Shown here: positions 53,014 through 60,838 of the stretch, piece by piece
How positions within the stretch are numbered: the stretch's first letter is position 1
Layout: each line of letters opens with the position of its first letter
Assembly (NCBI RefSeq): GCF_000956175.1
Contig: NZ_CP011070.1
Span: 124,001 to 188,000, forward strand
DNA: 64,000 bases
Reading direction: 5' to 3'
DNA from: Nitrosopumilus adriaticus
GTDB lineage: Archaea > Thermoproteota > Nitrososphaeria > Nitrososphaerales > Nitrosopumilaceae
Translations under genes and position numbers: made by a program
The notes under the pieces: model-generated
Seen by the model: the letters and a program-made list of their open reading frames with translations, nothing else
Told to the model about the DNA's origin: nothing
The model's database searches: none

Positions 53014-54588
53014 ATGAGATATTCCATTCCACTTACAGCAATCTTTCTAATTATTTGTTTAGGATTTTCTGCAAATTTAGCATTTGGACATGGGTTAGGA
53101 GGCGAGATGCATCCTCCAACTACTATTGGAGATAGAGATGCAACGCTTTCAATAGACATTTCTCCTTCTACATTTGATCCAAAAGTTTCTGAGAATTTTA
53201 TTACATTGAAGTTATTTGATTCAAAAACTGAAGCAATAATAGAACACGTCACATTCGTTTTGGAATTAAAAAAAGACGGAGAGAGAATTTTCAGATATAT
53301 GTTTCATGATGAATTTGGAAATCTCAACTTTCGTGTTATTTCCAATGATTCAGAAAATATCGATGTAAAAGGAGTCCAAGAACCACTGTTAGGAGGTTGG
53401 ATGAAAGGAAATGATCAACCTCTTACTCTTACTGGACCTATTTTTACTTCGGGTGGCCTTTATGAGTATAAAGTTGAGGTACTAACTGTTGATTCTGATA
53501 CGAATATCTTAGATGTAAGAGTGGAATTGGAAGGCGCAATCAGTCTTGCAGATGTGAAATCCTTTGAAGCGACTGACTCTAAAAATCAGTCTCATGATGT
53601 GCAAATTATCTCATATTTTGATACAATAAAGAATTTTGATTTTAATTCAAACCAAATGAGCTTCTCAATGCCCTTTGATTGGAATCAAGACTTGGAACAA
53701 CTAAGTGTGGTTCACGAAGAAATCAGAGTTCCAAACACCTTTGGGGAATTTCTATCTACAAAATACAATTCTTATGCTAATGGAATTTTACTGCCTGAAG
53801 ATGTTGTAACTATTGATGACTATTCATTTGATGATAGAACTGTTCACATGGTGATTAATCGTGAACTAATCAAACAGATTAAGGATGAGGCAACTAAAAA
53901 ATCTGATTCTCAAATAGATTTTAGACTGGAGACAAGTGACAAAGTCCAGTTTCCATTAGAGTTTACAACTCCTGATATTAGATTCAAAGTATTCTTGTCT
54001 TGGGAACCTGAAATTATTAGAGCAGGCGAAGAAGTAACATTTTTTGTTGATTTTCAAGAATTATTCAGTGATAAAACTAAAAAACTTGCAGAATATGATC
54101 TTACAGTAATTCAAAACGACTCGGAAATTTATAAAAAGCGTCTTACTGGAAATGTAAATTCTGATACTCCTAATTCACATACTATAACATTTGATCCAGA
54201 ACACTCTGGAACTGCAAATCTGTTTTTTTCAAACATTGATGGTAACTCTCTCTCAAAGGGAAATTTTATCATAGTGATTGAACCTTCATCGAACTTACAA
54301 GAATCTAAAATCTTTGATTCTGACATTCCAACTTGGATTAAGAACAATGCCAGTTGGTGGGCTGAAGATTCCATTGATGATGAGACATTTGTTCAAGGAA
54401 TACAATTTCTAATTAAACAAAACATCTTACAAGTTCCAGATACTATTCCCCAAGAATCAAACTCTAGTGATATTCCTTCTTGGATTAAGAACAATGCTGG
54501 ATGGTGGGCAGATGGACAAATAGATGATGAAGCATTTGTTCAAGGTATTCAATATTTGATCAAAAATGGCATTATTGTCATAAGTTGA
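53014..54588 (+). CDS. Surface protein, paralogue of the PEFG protein, with two WIKNNA repeats
   Basis: 524 residues. Signal peptide (IPLTAIFLIICLGFSANLAFG) and HGLGG, then a body homologous to 40674-42038 (VTFVLELKKDGERIFRYMFH, LTLTGPIFTSGGLYEYKVEV, MPFDWNQDL) and the LSWEPEIIRAGEEVTFFVDF domain. Instead of PEFG it ends with two repeats: IPTWIKNNASWWAEDSIDDE and IPSWIKNNAGWWADGQIDDE, each followed by FVQGIQxLIK. This motif recurs in many Nitrosopumilus surface proteins; a third version is in the 3D-domain protein at 60839. Third gene of its operon. Confidence 0.78.
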   Translation: MRYSIPLTAIFLIICLGFSANLAFGHGLGGEMHPPTTIGDRDATLSIDISPSTFDPKVSENFITLKLFDSKTEAIIEHVTFVLELKKDGERIFRYMFHDEFGNLNFRVISNDSENIDVKGVQEPLLGGWMKGNDQPLTLTGPIFTSGGLYEYKVEVLTVDSDTNILDVRVELEGAISLADVKSFEATDSKNQSHDVQIISYFDTIKNFDFNSNQMSFSMPFDWNQDLEQLSVVHEEIRVPNTFGEFLSTKYNSYANGILLPEDVVTIDDYSFDDRTVHMVINRELIKQIKDEATKKSDSQIDFRLETSDKVQFPLEFTTPDIRFKVFLSWEPEIIRAGEEVTFFVDFQELFSDKTKKLAEYDLTVIQNDSEIYKKRLTGNVNSDTPNSHTITFDPEHSGTANLFFSNIDGNSLSKGNFIIVIEPSSNLQESKIFDSDIPTWIKNNASWWAEDSIDDETFVQGIQFLIKQNILQVPDTIPQESNSSDIPSWIKNNAGWWADGQIDDEAFVQGIQYLIKNGIIVIS

Positions 54589-54664
54589 TTTGTACGAAAA
54601 TATGGCGTAATTGATATGAATTTTTGTAAAGGTGTTCTAGAACGGTTTTAAGTAAAGAATTTCA

Positions 54665-54759
54665 ATGACAAAAAAACAAGATATGATGATAATCCAAAAC
54701 AATGTCTTGTATGTGGAGTTTACATGAAATGCCCTGAATGTTATGTATTGGGAAAATAA
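54665..54759 (+). pseudogene. Mini zinc ribbon broken at an A7 run
   Basis: ATG ACA AAA AAA opens at 54665, and the frame that follows the run of seven A (54670-54676) must shift by -1 to read TRYDDNPKQCLVCGVYMKCP followed by ECYVLGK and TAA at 54757-54759. The result is a 31-residue protein with CxxC...CxxC. Unshifted frames give no sensible protein; the zinc frame itself has no start codon. Either a missing A in this sequence or slippage. Confidence 0.5.
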
Positions 54760-54802
54760 AGTAAGACAAATTATGTTGTGATGTTGTAGTAAATAAAAGA
54801 CT

Positions 54803-55399
54803 ATGAAATTCAGATCTTTCAAACATGCACGGGACTATGTACAAAGTTTACAATTAAAAAATGAACGAGAATGGATTTTATTTTGCAAATCAAACAAAAA
54901 ACCTAGCGACATCCCTTCTGTGCCAAGACAATATTATACAAATGAATGGAAAGGGTTGGGGGATTGGTTAGGTACATACACTATAGCACCACAAAATAAA
55001 AAATTCCGAACTTTTAAAAAAGCAAGAAAATTTGTTCATTCACTTAATTTAAGAACTTATTATGACTGGTTAGATTTTTGCAAATCAAACAAAAAACCTA
55101 GCGATATCCCTTCTGTGCCAAGACAATATTATACAAATGAATGGAAAGGATTTGGAGATTGGTTAGGTACATACACTATAGCACCACAAAACAAAAAATT
55201 CCGATCTTTTAAACAGGCTAGAATTTTTGCAAGGAATTTAAAATTGAAAAATCATCTTCAATGGGTTCAATATTCTAAAACCTCTAATTTTCCTGTAGAC
55301 ATTCCAAGTACTCCAAATAGAACCTATCAAAACAAAGGATGGATTGGATGGTCTGACTGGCTTGGAACTAAAAAGAAATCCCTACAAAAAAATTCTTAA
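54803..55399 (+). CDS. Protein of three phage-integrase-repeat (INT_rpt) units
   Basis: 198 residues consisting of three units of about 65: F(R/K)SFKHARDYVQSLQL, EWILFCKSNKKPSDIPSVPR and GLGDWLGTY, then the same again, then a diverged third (WVQYSKTSNFPVDIPSTPNR, WIGWSDWLGTKKK). This is the phage-integrase repeat family that occurs in variable copy number in diverse genomes. Units 1 and 2 are nearly identical also at DNA level, showing recent duplication. No catalytic recombinase domain. TATA candidates precede it. Role unknown; likely DNA binding. Confidence 0.8.
   Translation: MKFRSFKHARDYVQSLQLKNEREWILFCKSNKKPSDIPSVPRQYYTNEWKGLGDWLGTYTIAPQNKKFRTFKKARKFVHSLNLRTYYDWLDFCKSNKKPSDIPSVPRQYYTNEWKGFGDWLGTYTIAPQNKKFRSFKQARIFARNLKLKNHLQWVQYSKTSNFPVDIPSTPNRTYQNKGWIGWSDWLGTKKKSLQKNS
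54881..55222. repeat. 195-bp tandem duplication inside the INT_rpt gene
   Basis: 54881 to about 55027 recurs at 55076 to about 55222 with only some nine differences in about 147 bp (for example CTAGCGACATCCC versus CTAGCGATATCCC). Copies are 195 bp apart, exactly one 65-residue unit. Confidence 0.85.
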
Positions 55400-55483
55400 A
55401 ATAAAAAAAGTCCGGGTTTGTGTAGAAAATATCTAGAAATCTCAATTGATTCAATATTTCTGTGATGTACTAGATCTAATTTT

Positions 55484-55499
55484 CTTGTCAATTGACAAG
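55484..55499. promoter_or_regulatory. Perfect 16-bp palindrome upstream of nirK
   Basis: CTTGTCAATTGACAAG is perfectly self-complementary. It lies 128 nt before the nirK ATG and about 96 nt before its TATA box, so it is upstream of the promoter. It shares 12 of 16 positions with the CTTTACAATTGTAAAG site at 58274-58289 but has different half-sites. Confidence 0.6.
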
Positions 55500-55594
55500 T
55501 CAAATTGGTACTTTAAGCAGATCCACCAAAATATTGATGAAAAAACAATGTATTATTTTGAAAAATTTGATGAAACCATTGCCTAAAGAGGAAT

Positions 55595-55603
55595 TATTAT
55601 ATA
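55595..55603 (+). promoter_or_regulatory. TATA box of nirK
   Basis: TATTATATA lies 24-32 nt before the nirK ATG, indicating a leaderless start at 55627. Confidence 0.6.
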
Positions 55604-55626
55604 GGAATCGTAGTCACCGGTGCATA

Positions 55627-57051
55627 ATGAATAGAAGAATAAGCACACTCTTTACAATTGCAGCAGTAGCTGTAATGGGTGCAACTCTATTCGGAAGCAC
55701 ATACACACAAACCCAGATTGCTGGTCAATCTCTTGACGCATCTAAAATGGATGTTGATGTCATGGACCAAATTATGCAAATGGGCGGTTTACAGCTTGTA
55801 ATGCCTCAAGCATTCGCAGAAACTGATTGTGGTGTTCTAGAAAGTTCTGGTAGAACAGTAGTCGAGTTTGACTTGACTGGTGAAAGTGTTGAACTTCCAG
55901 TTATGGGAGGAAAAACTTTCAACGCCATGACCTTTAGTGGACAAGTCCCAGGACCAACACTAAGAGTTACACAAGGTGATGTTGTAAAAATGACACTTAC
56001 AATTCCAGACGATGAAGTTACTGGACACGGTAACGACATGCACGCATCACAAATTTCTGCAAGCGCTTTTGAGTCTGTCAATCCTGGCGAAACAGCACAG
56101 TATTGTTACATCGCAGAAGCAGCTGGTGTCTTCAAATACCATTGTTCTGGTGTCAAATTAATTGGCATGGACCAACACGTACTTTCCGGCATGTACGGAA
56201 TTGCAATCGTTGATCCTGTTGATGGATACAAGAAATTAATGGTTGAGAAAACCAAAGTTGATGGTAGCGGTGAAGTATCGCTAGACAGAAAGTTCTATAG
56301 TGCAGATGCATTAGAGTTCCAACTCCAATACAACCAATTGTATCTAACACCTGAAGGCAACTATGATGCCGGAGCAATGTTCAAGCATCATAACACTGCA
56401 ACAGTTGTTAACGGAATGCAATTCGGTTATGTACCAAACATGGCTCATAACTTACTCGTCAATGGCGATGTAAACAAGAACATCTTTGTTGCACAACCAT
56501 GGAATGGAATTGAACACAAGCAATACCAATCACAACTCTTGTTTGTTGAAAATGATCAACACGTGAGACTCTTTATCGAAAACTCCGGTAATGAACCAGT
56601 ATTTTTCCACATTGTTGGAGAAATCTTGGACAGAGTAGTTCAAGGTAACAGAGTACAATCCGCAGCAACTGAAACATGGTTGATTGGCGGTTCACAGAAT
56701 GCAATTGTTGATTTGGTCTTTGATGAACCAGGTGCATATGCAGCAGTAAACCATGATTATGCAGCAATTTACACTGGCGCAGCTACAGTCTTTGTAGCAG
56801 GTGACCCATTCGGCTTGAACCCAGTTCTAGTTGAGAAAGGAGTTATCCCAGCACCAGTAGCATCTTATGCATATGCTTTAGGCAATCCAAGTGATGCTGT
56901 CCCACCAATGGGAAAGAACAGTATTGCTCATCCTGCACTAAACATTCACGGTTTATACACTGATGAAGTAGCTTCTGAAATGCAAGCAAGTGGCGATTAT
57001 GTCGCATTATGGGAAGTAATTCCTGTAGTAGCAGAAATCCTTACTTCTTGA
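55627..57051 (+). CDS. nirK: Copper-containing nitrite reductase (NirK), thaumarchaeal type
   Basis: 474 residues from the ATG at 55627 (MNRRISTLFTIAAVAVMGAT signal peptide). Two cupredoxin domains. Type 1 copper ligands: KYHCSGVKLIG with Cys, then DQHVLSGMYG with His and Met. Type 2 ligands: HGNDMHASQ (with the catalytic Asp) and HIVGE in VFFHIVGE; AVNHDYAAIYTG supplies further conserved His. Reduces nitrite to NO outside the membrane and is highly expressed in marine ammonia oxidisers. Codon use is C-rich like amt. The in-frame extension to 55492 is rejected because the TATA box lies inside it. A T-rich terminator follows. Confidence 0.95.
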   Translation: MNRRISTLFTIAAVAVMGATLFGSTYTQTQIAGQSLDASKMDVDVMDQIMQMGGLQLVMPQAFAETDCGVLESSGRTVVEFDLTGESVELPVMGGKTFNAMTFSGQVPGPTLRVTQGDVVKMTLTIPDDEVTGHGNDMHASQISASAFESVNPGETAQYCYIAEAAGVFKYHCSGVKLIGMDQHVLSGMYGIAIVDPVDGYKKLMVEKTKVDGSGEVSLDRKFYSADALEFQLQYNQLYLTPEGNYDAGAMFKHHNTATVVNGMQFGYVPNMAHNLLVNGDVNKNIFVAQPWNGIEHKQYQSQLLFVENDQHVRLFIENSGNEPVFFHIVGEILDRVVQGNRVQSAATETWLIGGSQNAIVDLVFDEPGAYAAVNHDYAAIYTGAATVFVAGDPFGLNPVLVEKGVIPAPVASYAYALGNPSDAVPPMGKNSIAHPALNIHGLYTDEVASEMQASGDYVALWEVIPVVAEILTS

Positions 57052-57586
57052 TCTTTTAACATCTTTTTTTCTTTTTATTTTACTGTTAGTAGATACTATG
57101 TTTAGTATTGTTTCAAGTATTTTCTAATTGGTGTGTTTTATAGTTATAATCTTCATCCTATCCTATTTCATTTCATTAAAGAATTTCTTTTGATTAATTA
57201 TGTTAGAAATATTGTGGATATTACATTGATACTATGCCTAAAACACCAATTACAAAAATCTTCTCCTTTTTTCCATACATATCAATCATTAATTGTAAAT
57301 TAAGGTCTATTAACTAATAAAAAATATGAAACTATTGCAGATATAATCACTATTATTGAAATTTTTGTGTTGGATTGAAGTTTCAACTTTAATTATATTA
57401 ATGATTAATATTTGTAAAGATTTCTAATACTGATCTTCATTTTATCATTGTAGCATTCGTGTTTAGTATTTGACAAAAGAATTAGAGATTTGGTAAATTT
57501 AACAAGTAACACTACCAAAATTCATCAGAAATAAAATCTCGTTAACTAATTCTTGTTTTTCAATCTTAAATTCATACTCTAAAAAA
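57052..57586. other. 535-bp gene-free region after nirK
   Basis: Very AT-rich. It opens with a T-rich terminator (ATCTTTTTTTCTTTTTATTTTACT) and shows no open frame worth keeping, no palindrome like those upstream of the neighbouring genes and no tRNA. GTTTAGTATT occurs twice (about 57109 and 57460). Otherwise I see nothing in it. Confidence 0.6.
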
Positions 57587-58123
57587 TTAAAAACCTGACA
57601 TCTCAAGACTTTGTTCTTGAGCAAATTCTAACATGTAAAATTCAATATATCCTCCTGCCAAAAGAAGTGCTAGCATAATTCCAATTTCTATTGCCGTTGG
57701 TTTGATAAGTGGAATGAGATTAATTTTTTTAAAAATTACTCTAATCAGAATAAAGCTTCTAGAGATTCCCATTGAATATGCAACAAGTTCCATTAATCCA
57801 AAGGGGGATAAGAAAAGAATTGAAAGCGGTGGAATGCTTTCTAATTCAGGTGTAGTGGCAGATATTGCAGCAAAGGCAAATCCCGTTGACCATGAAGAGA
57901 AGAGCCCCCATGCAACTCCAAATCCTGGAATAAACATTGGTAGAGCAATTGTCGTATTATGTACAAAAATTCCAAATGCATCAATATTTGAAACAAGTTC
58001 TTCGAATTCATCCATGAAGATATTTGCTTCATCTTCACTTACATCTGACATTGAGCCAATTTGATATGTGACGGAAAAAATCCCTAGAAAAATAAAAAAT
58101 AAAATTATTCTTATTTTATTCAT
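57587..58123 (-). CDS. SpoIIM/DUF95-type membrane protein
   Basis: 178 residues from the ATG at 58123 (MNKIRIILFFIFLGIFSVTY); a longer frame reaches 58255 but its first 44 residues are of poor quality. Features of the SpoIIM (stage II sporulation M-like) family: NTTIALPMFIPGFGVAWGLF, PHG-like FGLMELVAYSMG and several TM helices. In archaea it accompanies membrane proteins of unknown function. Confidence 0.75.
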   Translation of the reverse strand: MNKIRIILFFIFLGIFSVTYQIGSMSDVSEDEANIFMDEFEELVSNIDAFGIFVHNTTIALPMFIPGFGVAWGLFSSWSTGFAFAAISATTPELESIPPLSILFLSPFGLMELVAYSMGISRSFILIRVIFKKINLIPLIKPTAIEIGIMLALLLAGGYIEFYMLEFAQEQSLEMSGF

Positions 58124-58272
58124 ATTGTAGTTCTCAGTTGATTGTATTAGATGTTTATGTTGATGAGATGTTTGAATAAAATCTATTTTTTTGAAATCAT
58201 TTCCGTATAAAATTAGTACAACAATAAAATGATGAGATGAATACTGTTGGAACATTATTCTTAATCAAAAAA

Positions 58273-58290
58273 ACTTTACAATTGTAAAGT
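58273..58290. promoter_or_regulatory. Operator palindrome, DsbA gene
   Basis: ACTTTACAATTGTAAAGT, perfect 18-bp palindrome, 4 nt before a TATA-like TAATTATATT (58295-58304) of the gene starting at 58326. Confidence 0.7.
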
Positions 58291-58325
58291 ACTGTAATTA
58301 TATTTCTTGAGAAATTGCCTATTGT

Positions 58326-59123
58326 GTGAAAGATTTTGAATTTATTGAAGATAAAAAATCAGATAACCAAATTATTGTAAACAAGTCAACGTTTAATCGA
58401 CTAATTATGGCAATTGTAGCAGCAGCTGTTGTTTCTGCATTTTTAGGTGGCTATGTAGTTGGGGGAGAAACAGCAGAACCAAAAGAAGTCATTGTTAGAG
58501 AAGCCGTTCCAACATCTCAAGCAAAACCAACTTCACAAGAACAGCTTGGACCTCAAATTATTAGAAATATCTCAATTGATGATGATCCTATGAAAGGAAA
58601 CCCTGACGCATCAATTAGTATTATTGAATTTTCTGACTTTCAATGCCCATTCTGTGCAAAGTTTCATGAAACAACCCTTCCGCAACTAGAACAAAACTAT
58701 ATTTCCACAGGAAAGGTAAATTTTGTGTACCGAGACTTTCCAATCCAGAGTATTCATCCAAATGCGATTCCTGCTGCACTTGCATCAGAATGTGCTGATG
58801 ATCAAGGAAAATTCTGGGAGATGCATGATGAGATCTTCAAAAATCAGAGAATATGGCAAGATCTAGAAATTCTGCAATCTGTAGCCCTCTTCAAACAATA
58901 TGCATCTAATTTGGGACTTGATGAAAATGCTTTTGACTCATGCCTAGATTCTGGAAAATATCTTAATGAGATTACAAATGATCTTAATGATGGTCGTGCA
59001 TATGGTGTTACTGGAACTCCTGCATTCTTTGTTGGAAATGAAAAAATTGGATTTACACATATTTCAGGCGCACAACCATATTCTACATTTCAAAGAGTCA
59101 TAGATGGACAGCTTGATCAATAA
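58326..59123 (+). CDS. DsbA-family thiol-disulfide oxidoreductase, membrane-anchored
   Basis: 265 residues, GTG start. N-terminal cytoplasmic tail, one TM (LIMAIVAAAVVSAFLGGYVV), linker, and a DsbA-like thioredoxin domain with active site FSDFQCPFCAKFHE (CPFC) and the cis-Pro in YGVTGTPAFFVG. Catalyses disulfide formation or isomerisation in extracytoplasmic proteins. Directly under the first operator palindrome; next gene is the Lrp-TRASH regulator. Confidence 0.92.
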   Translation: MKDFEFIEDKKSDNQIIVNKSTFNRLIMAIVAAAVVSAFLGGYVVGGETAEPKEVIVREAVPTSQAKPTSQEQLGPQIIRNISIDDDPMKGNPDASISIIEFSDFQCPFCAKFHETTLPQLEQNYISTGKVNFVYRDFPIQSIHPNAIPAALASECADDQGKFWEMHDEIFKNQRIWQDLEILQSVALFKQYASNLGLDENAFDSCLDSGKYLNEITNDLNDGRAYGVTGTPAFFVGNEKIGFTHISGAQPYSTFQRVIDGQLDQ

Positions 59124-59141
59124 TCATGGAATCACACCTAT

Positions 59142-59165
59142 TTGACTTTACAAATGTAAAGTCAA
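59142..59165. promoter_or_regulatory. Operator palindrome, Lrp-TRASH regulator gene
   Basis: TTGACTTTACA (59142-59152), AA, TGTAAAGTCAA (59155-59165): 11-bp perfect arms, the longest of the set. The AT-rich CATAAATATC that follows (59169-59178) is 21-30 nt before the ATG at 59199, so the operator touches the TATA region and suggests autoregulation. Confidence 0.75.
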
Positions 59166-59198
59166 GTTCATAAATATCTAGAGATGGTAAAGATTCTC

Positions 59199-59636
59199 AT
59201 GCCACATGAATTAGATGACGTAGATATTGGCATTGTGACATCTCTACAACAAGATGGGAGGAAATCATTTAGACAGATTGCAAGAGAACTTAACATAAGC
59301 ACTCCTACAGTACAAGCTAGATATCAAAGATTACTCAATATAGGATTAATAAAATCAGTTTCTCCTGTAATTGATTCTTCTAATGTTATAGATGGACAAA
59401 AGAAACAACTCCAAACATGTGATTGTCATGAGTCTCATGATGTAGATTTAAAATCAGGAATGTCTGTAACTATGAAATGCGATTTATGTGATGGTCCTAT
59501 AGGGGACAAACCTCATGTTTACAAATTTGCAAATTTTGAGAGATTTTTCTGTTGTAATACCTGTAAAACTCAGTACAAGGAAAAAAACAAAGGACGAATT
59601 CAATCAATTATAGAAAAAGATAAAGAAAAAAACTGA
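59199..59636 (+). CDS. Lrp/AsnC-type regulator with C-terminal TRASH-like metal domain
   Basis: 145 residues from the ATG at 59199 (MPHELDDVDIGIV), chosen over 59184 because the TATA lies 21-30 nt before it. The AsnC HTH spans about 1-60 (LQQDGRKSFRQIARELNIST and TPTVQARYQRL). The usual ligand domain is replaced by a Cys-rich TRASH-like region: CDCHESHD, then MKCDLCDGPIGDKPHVYKFA, then RFFCCNTCKTQYKEK, the spacing of metal-sensing TRASH domains such as in archaeal copper regulators. Probably senses Cu or another thiophilic metal. It ends where the next palindrome begins. Confidence 0.85.
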   Translation: MPHELDDVDIGIVTSLQQDGRKSFRQIARELNISTPTVQARYQRLLNIGLIKSVSPVIDSSNVIDGQKKQLQTCDCHESHDVDLKSGMSVTMKCDLCDGPIGDKPHVYKFANFERFFCCNTCKTQYKEKNKGRIQSIIEKDKEKN

Positions 59637-59653
59637 TTTTACAAATGTAAAAT
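59636..59653. promoter_or_regulatory. Operator palindrome, DegP gene
   Basis: ATTTTACA-AA-TGTAAAAT, arms perfect with an AA centre; differs from the core only by T for C/G at the outermost positions. Located 33 nt before the DegP ATG and ending within the regulator stop codon region. Confidence 0.65.
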
Positions 59654-59685
59654 ACCATTGTTATCTATCTCATAATTTACAATCT

Positions 59686-60834
59686 ATGTGTATTAGATTG
59701 TCTTATTCGATTAATAACAGTTCAAAGATTTTGCTTGGAGGAGTAGTGTTTAGTATTGTTTTGCTGTCTGGAATATCCGTCGTGTTTCTGTCGCCAGTTT
59801 TGGCACAAGACAATTCCTACTCCTCTGAGAATCTACAAACTACAATTGATTCCTCAAAAAATCTTTCCCTTATTGAAATCTTTGAAAGTTCAGAATTTGG
59901 TGTAGTGAGTATTACTGTAACAAAAACATCTACTTCTGGTGGTAATACAAACAGTGTTGGTTCTGGATTTATCTTTGATAAAGAAGGTCATATCATTACA
60001 AACAATCATGTGGTAAAAGATACTAAAAAAATTGATGTGACTTTTATTGATGGAACTTCATATCGTGCAGAAATTATAGGTACAGATCCTTATGCTGATA
60101 TTGCAGTAATCAAAATAGATGTGAATTCTAAAAAACTCTATCCAATTCCAATAGGAGATTCATCAAAACTCAAGGTAGGGGAGCAGATAGCAGCAATTGG
60201 TAATCCATTTGGGTTATCCGGTTCAATGACTTCAGGAATTGTGAGTCAATTAGGAAGGTTACTTCCATCAGGCGCTGGGTTTTCAATTCCTGATGTAATC
60301 CAAACAGATACTGCGATTAACCCTGGAAATTCTGGAGGGCCATTACTTAACATGAAAGGAGAAATAGTCGGGGTTAATACTGCAATCTATTCCAATGATG
60401 GTAGTTTTTCAGGTGTAGGTTTCTCTATTCCATCAAATGTTATTTTAAAAATAGTACCTGTATTGATTAAAGAAGGAGAGTTTCAACATCCCTGGGTTGG
60501 AATATCTAGTGCAAACATTACTCCTGATCTTGCAGAACTATTGAATCTACAAGATGCAAAAGGAGTTTTAATTATGACTGTAGTAAAAGATAGCCCTGCA
60601 GATAAAGCAAATCTTAGAGGTTCATCACAAACTGCTACTGCAGATGGAATGGAGTATATCATAGGTGGAGACATTGTATTGTCAATTGATGGAAAAGAAG
60701 TACGAAAGATTGATGATATTTTGACTCATTTACAACGTGAGAAAAATGTTGGTGATGCATTAAACCTTGGAATACTGCGAGACGGAAAATCAATTAATAT
60801 AACTTTGACACTTGAAGAAAGACCTGAATCATAA
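59686..60834 (+). CDS. DegP/HtrA-family serine protease with PDZ domain
   Basis: 382 residues. Signal/anchor at the N-terminus (KILLGGVVFSIVLLSGISVV, then AQDNSY). Trypsin-like domain with the triad His in TNNHVVKD, Asp in YADIAVIKI and Ser in NPGNSGGPLL; one PDZ domain at about 275-375. Degrades or refolds damaged extracytoplasmic proteins. The palindrome upstream puts it with the oxidoreductases in one regulon. Confidence 0.93.
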   Translation: MCIRLSYSINNSSKILLGGVVFSIVLLSGISVVFLSPVLAQDNSYSSENLQTTIDSSKNLSLIEIFESSEFGVVSITVTKTSTSGGNTNSVGSGFIFDKEGHIITNNHVVKDTKKIDVTFIDGTSYRAEIIGTDPYADIAVIKIDVNSKKLYPIPIGDSSKLKVGEQIAAIGNPFGLSGSMTSGIVSQLGRLLPSGAGFSIPDVIQTDTAINPGNSGGPLLNMKGEIVGVNTAIYSNDGSFSGVGFSIPSNVILKIVPVLIKEGEFQHPWVGISSANITPDLAELLNLQDAKGVLIMTVVKDSPADKANLRGSSQTATADGMEYIIGGDIVLSIDGKEVRKIDDILTHLQREKNVGDALNLGILRDGKSINITLTLEERPES

Positions 60835-60838
60835 TATT

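Noticed and set aside
54881-55222. Repeats taken as a possible CRISPR-like array
   Set aside because: Only two long copies 195 bp apart, both in frame and coding; there are no spacers of regular size.
54803-55399. Integrase-repeat protein as a sign of an integrated element
   Set aside because: No catalytic tyrosine or serine recombinase, tRNA or attachment-site duplication was found within the window.
55492-55626. N-terminal extension of nirK (45 residues)
   Set aside because: The TATA box at 55595-55603 and the normal signal peptide start at 55627 put it upstream of the transcript.
57052-57586. Possible small RNA in the gap after nirK
   Set aside because: No stable stem, no repeated block with the RNA element of 16902/19599, only AT-rich sequence and a terminator.
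58124-58255. Extension of the SpoIIM-like protein by 44 residues
   Set aside because: The residues (MFQQYSSHHFIVVLILYGND and following) do not look conserved and precede a normal signal-anchor start at 58123.
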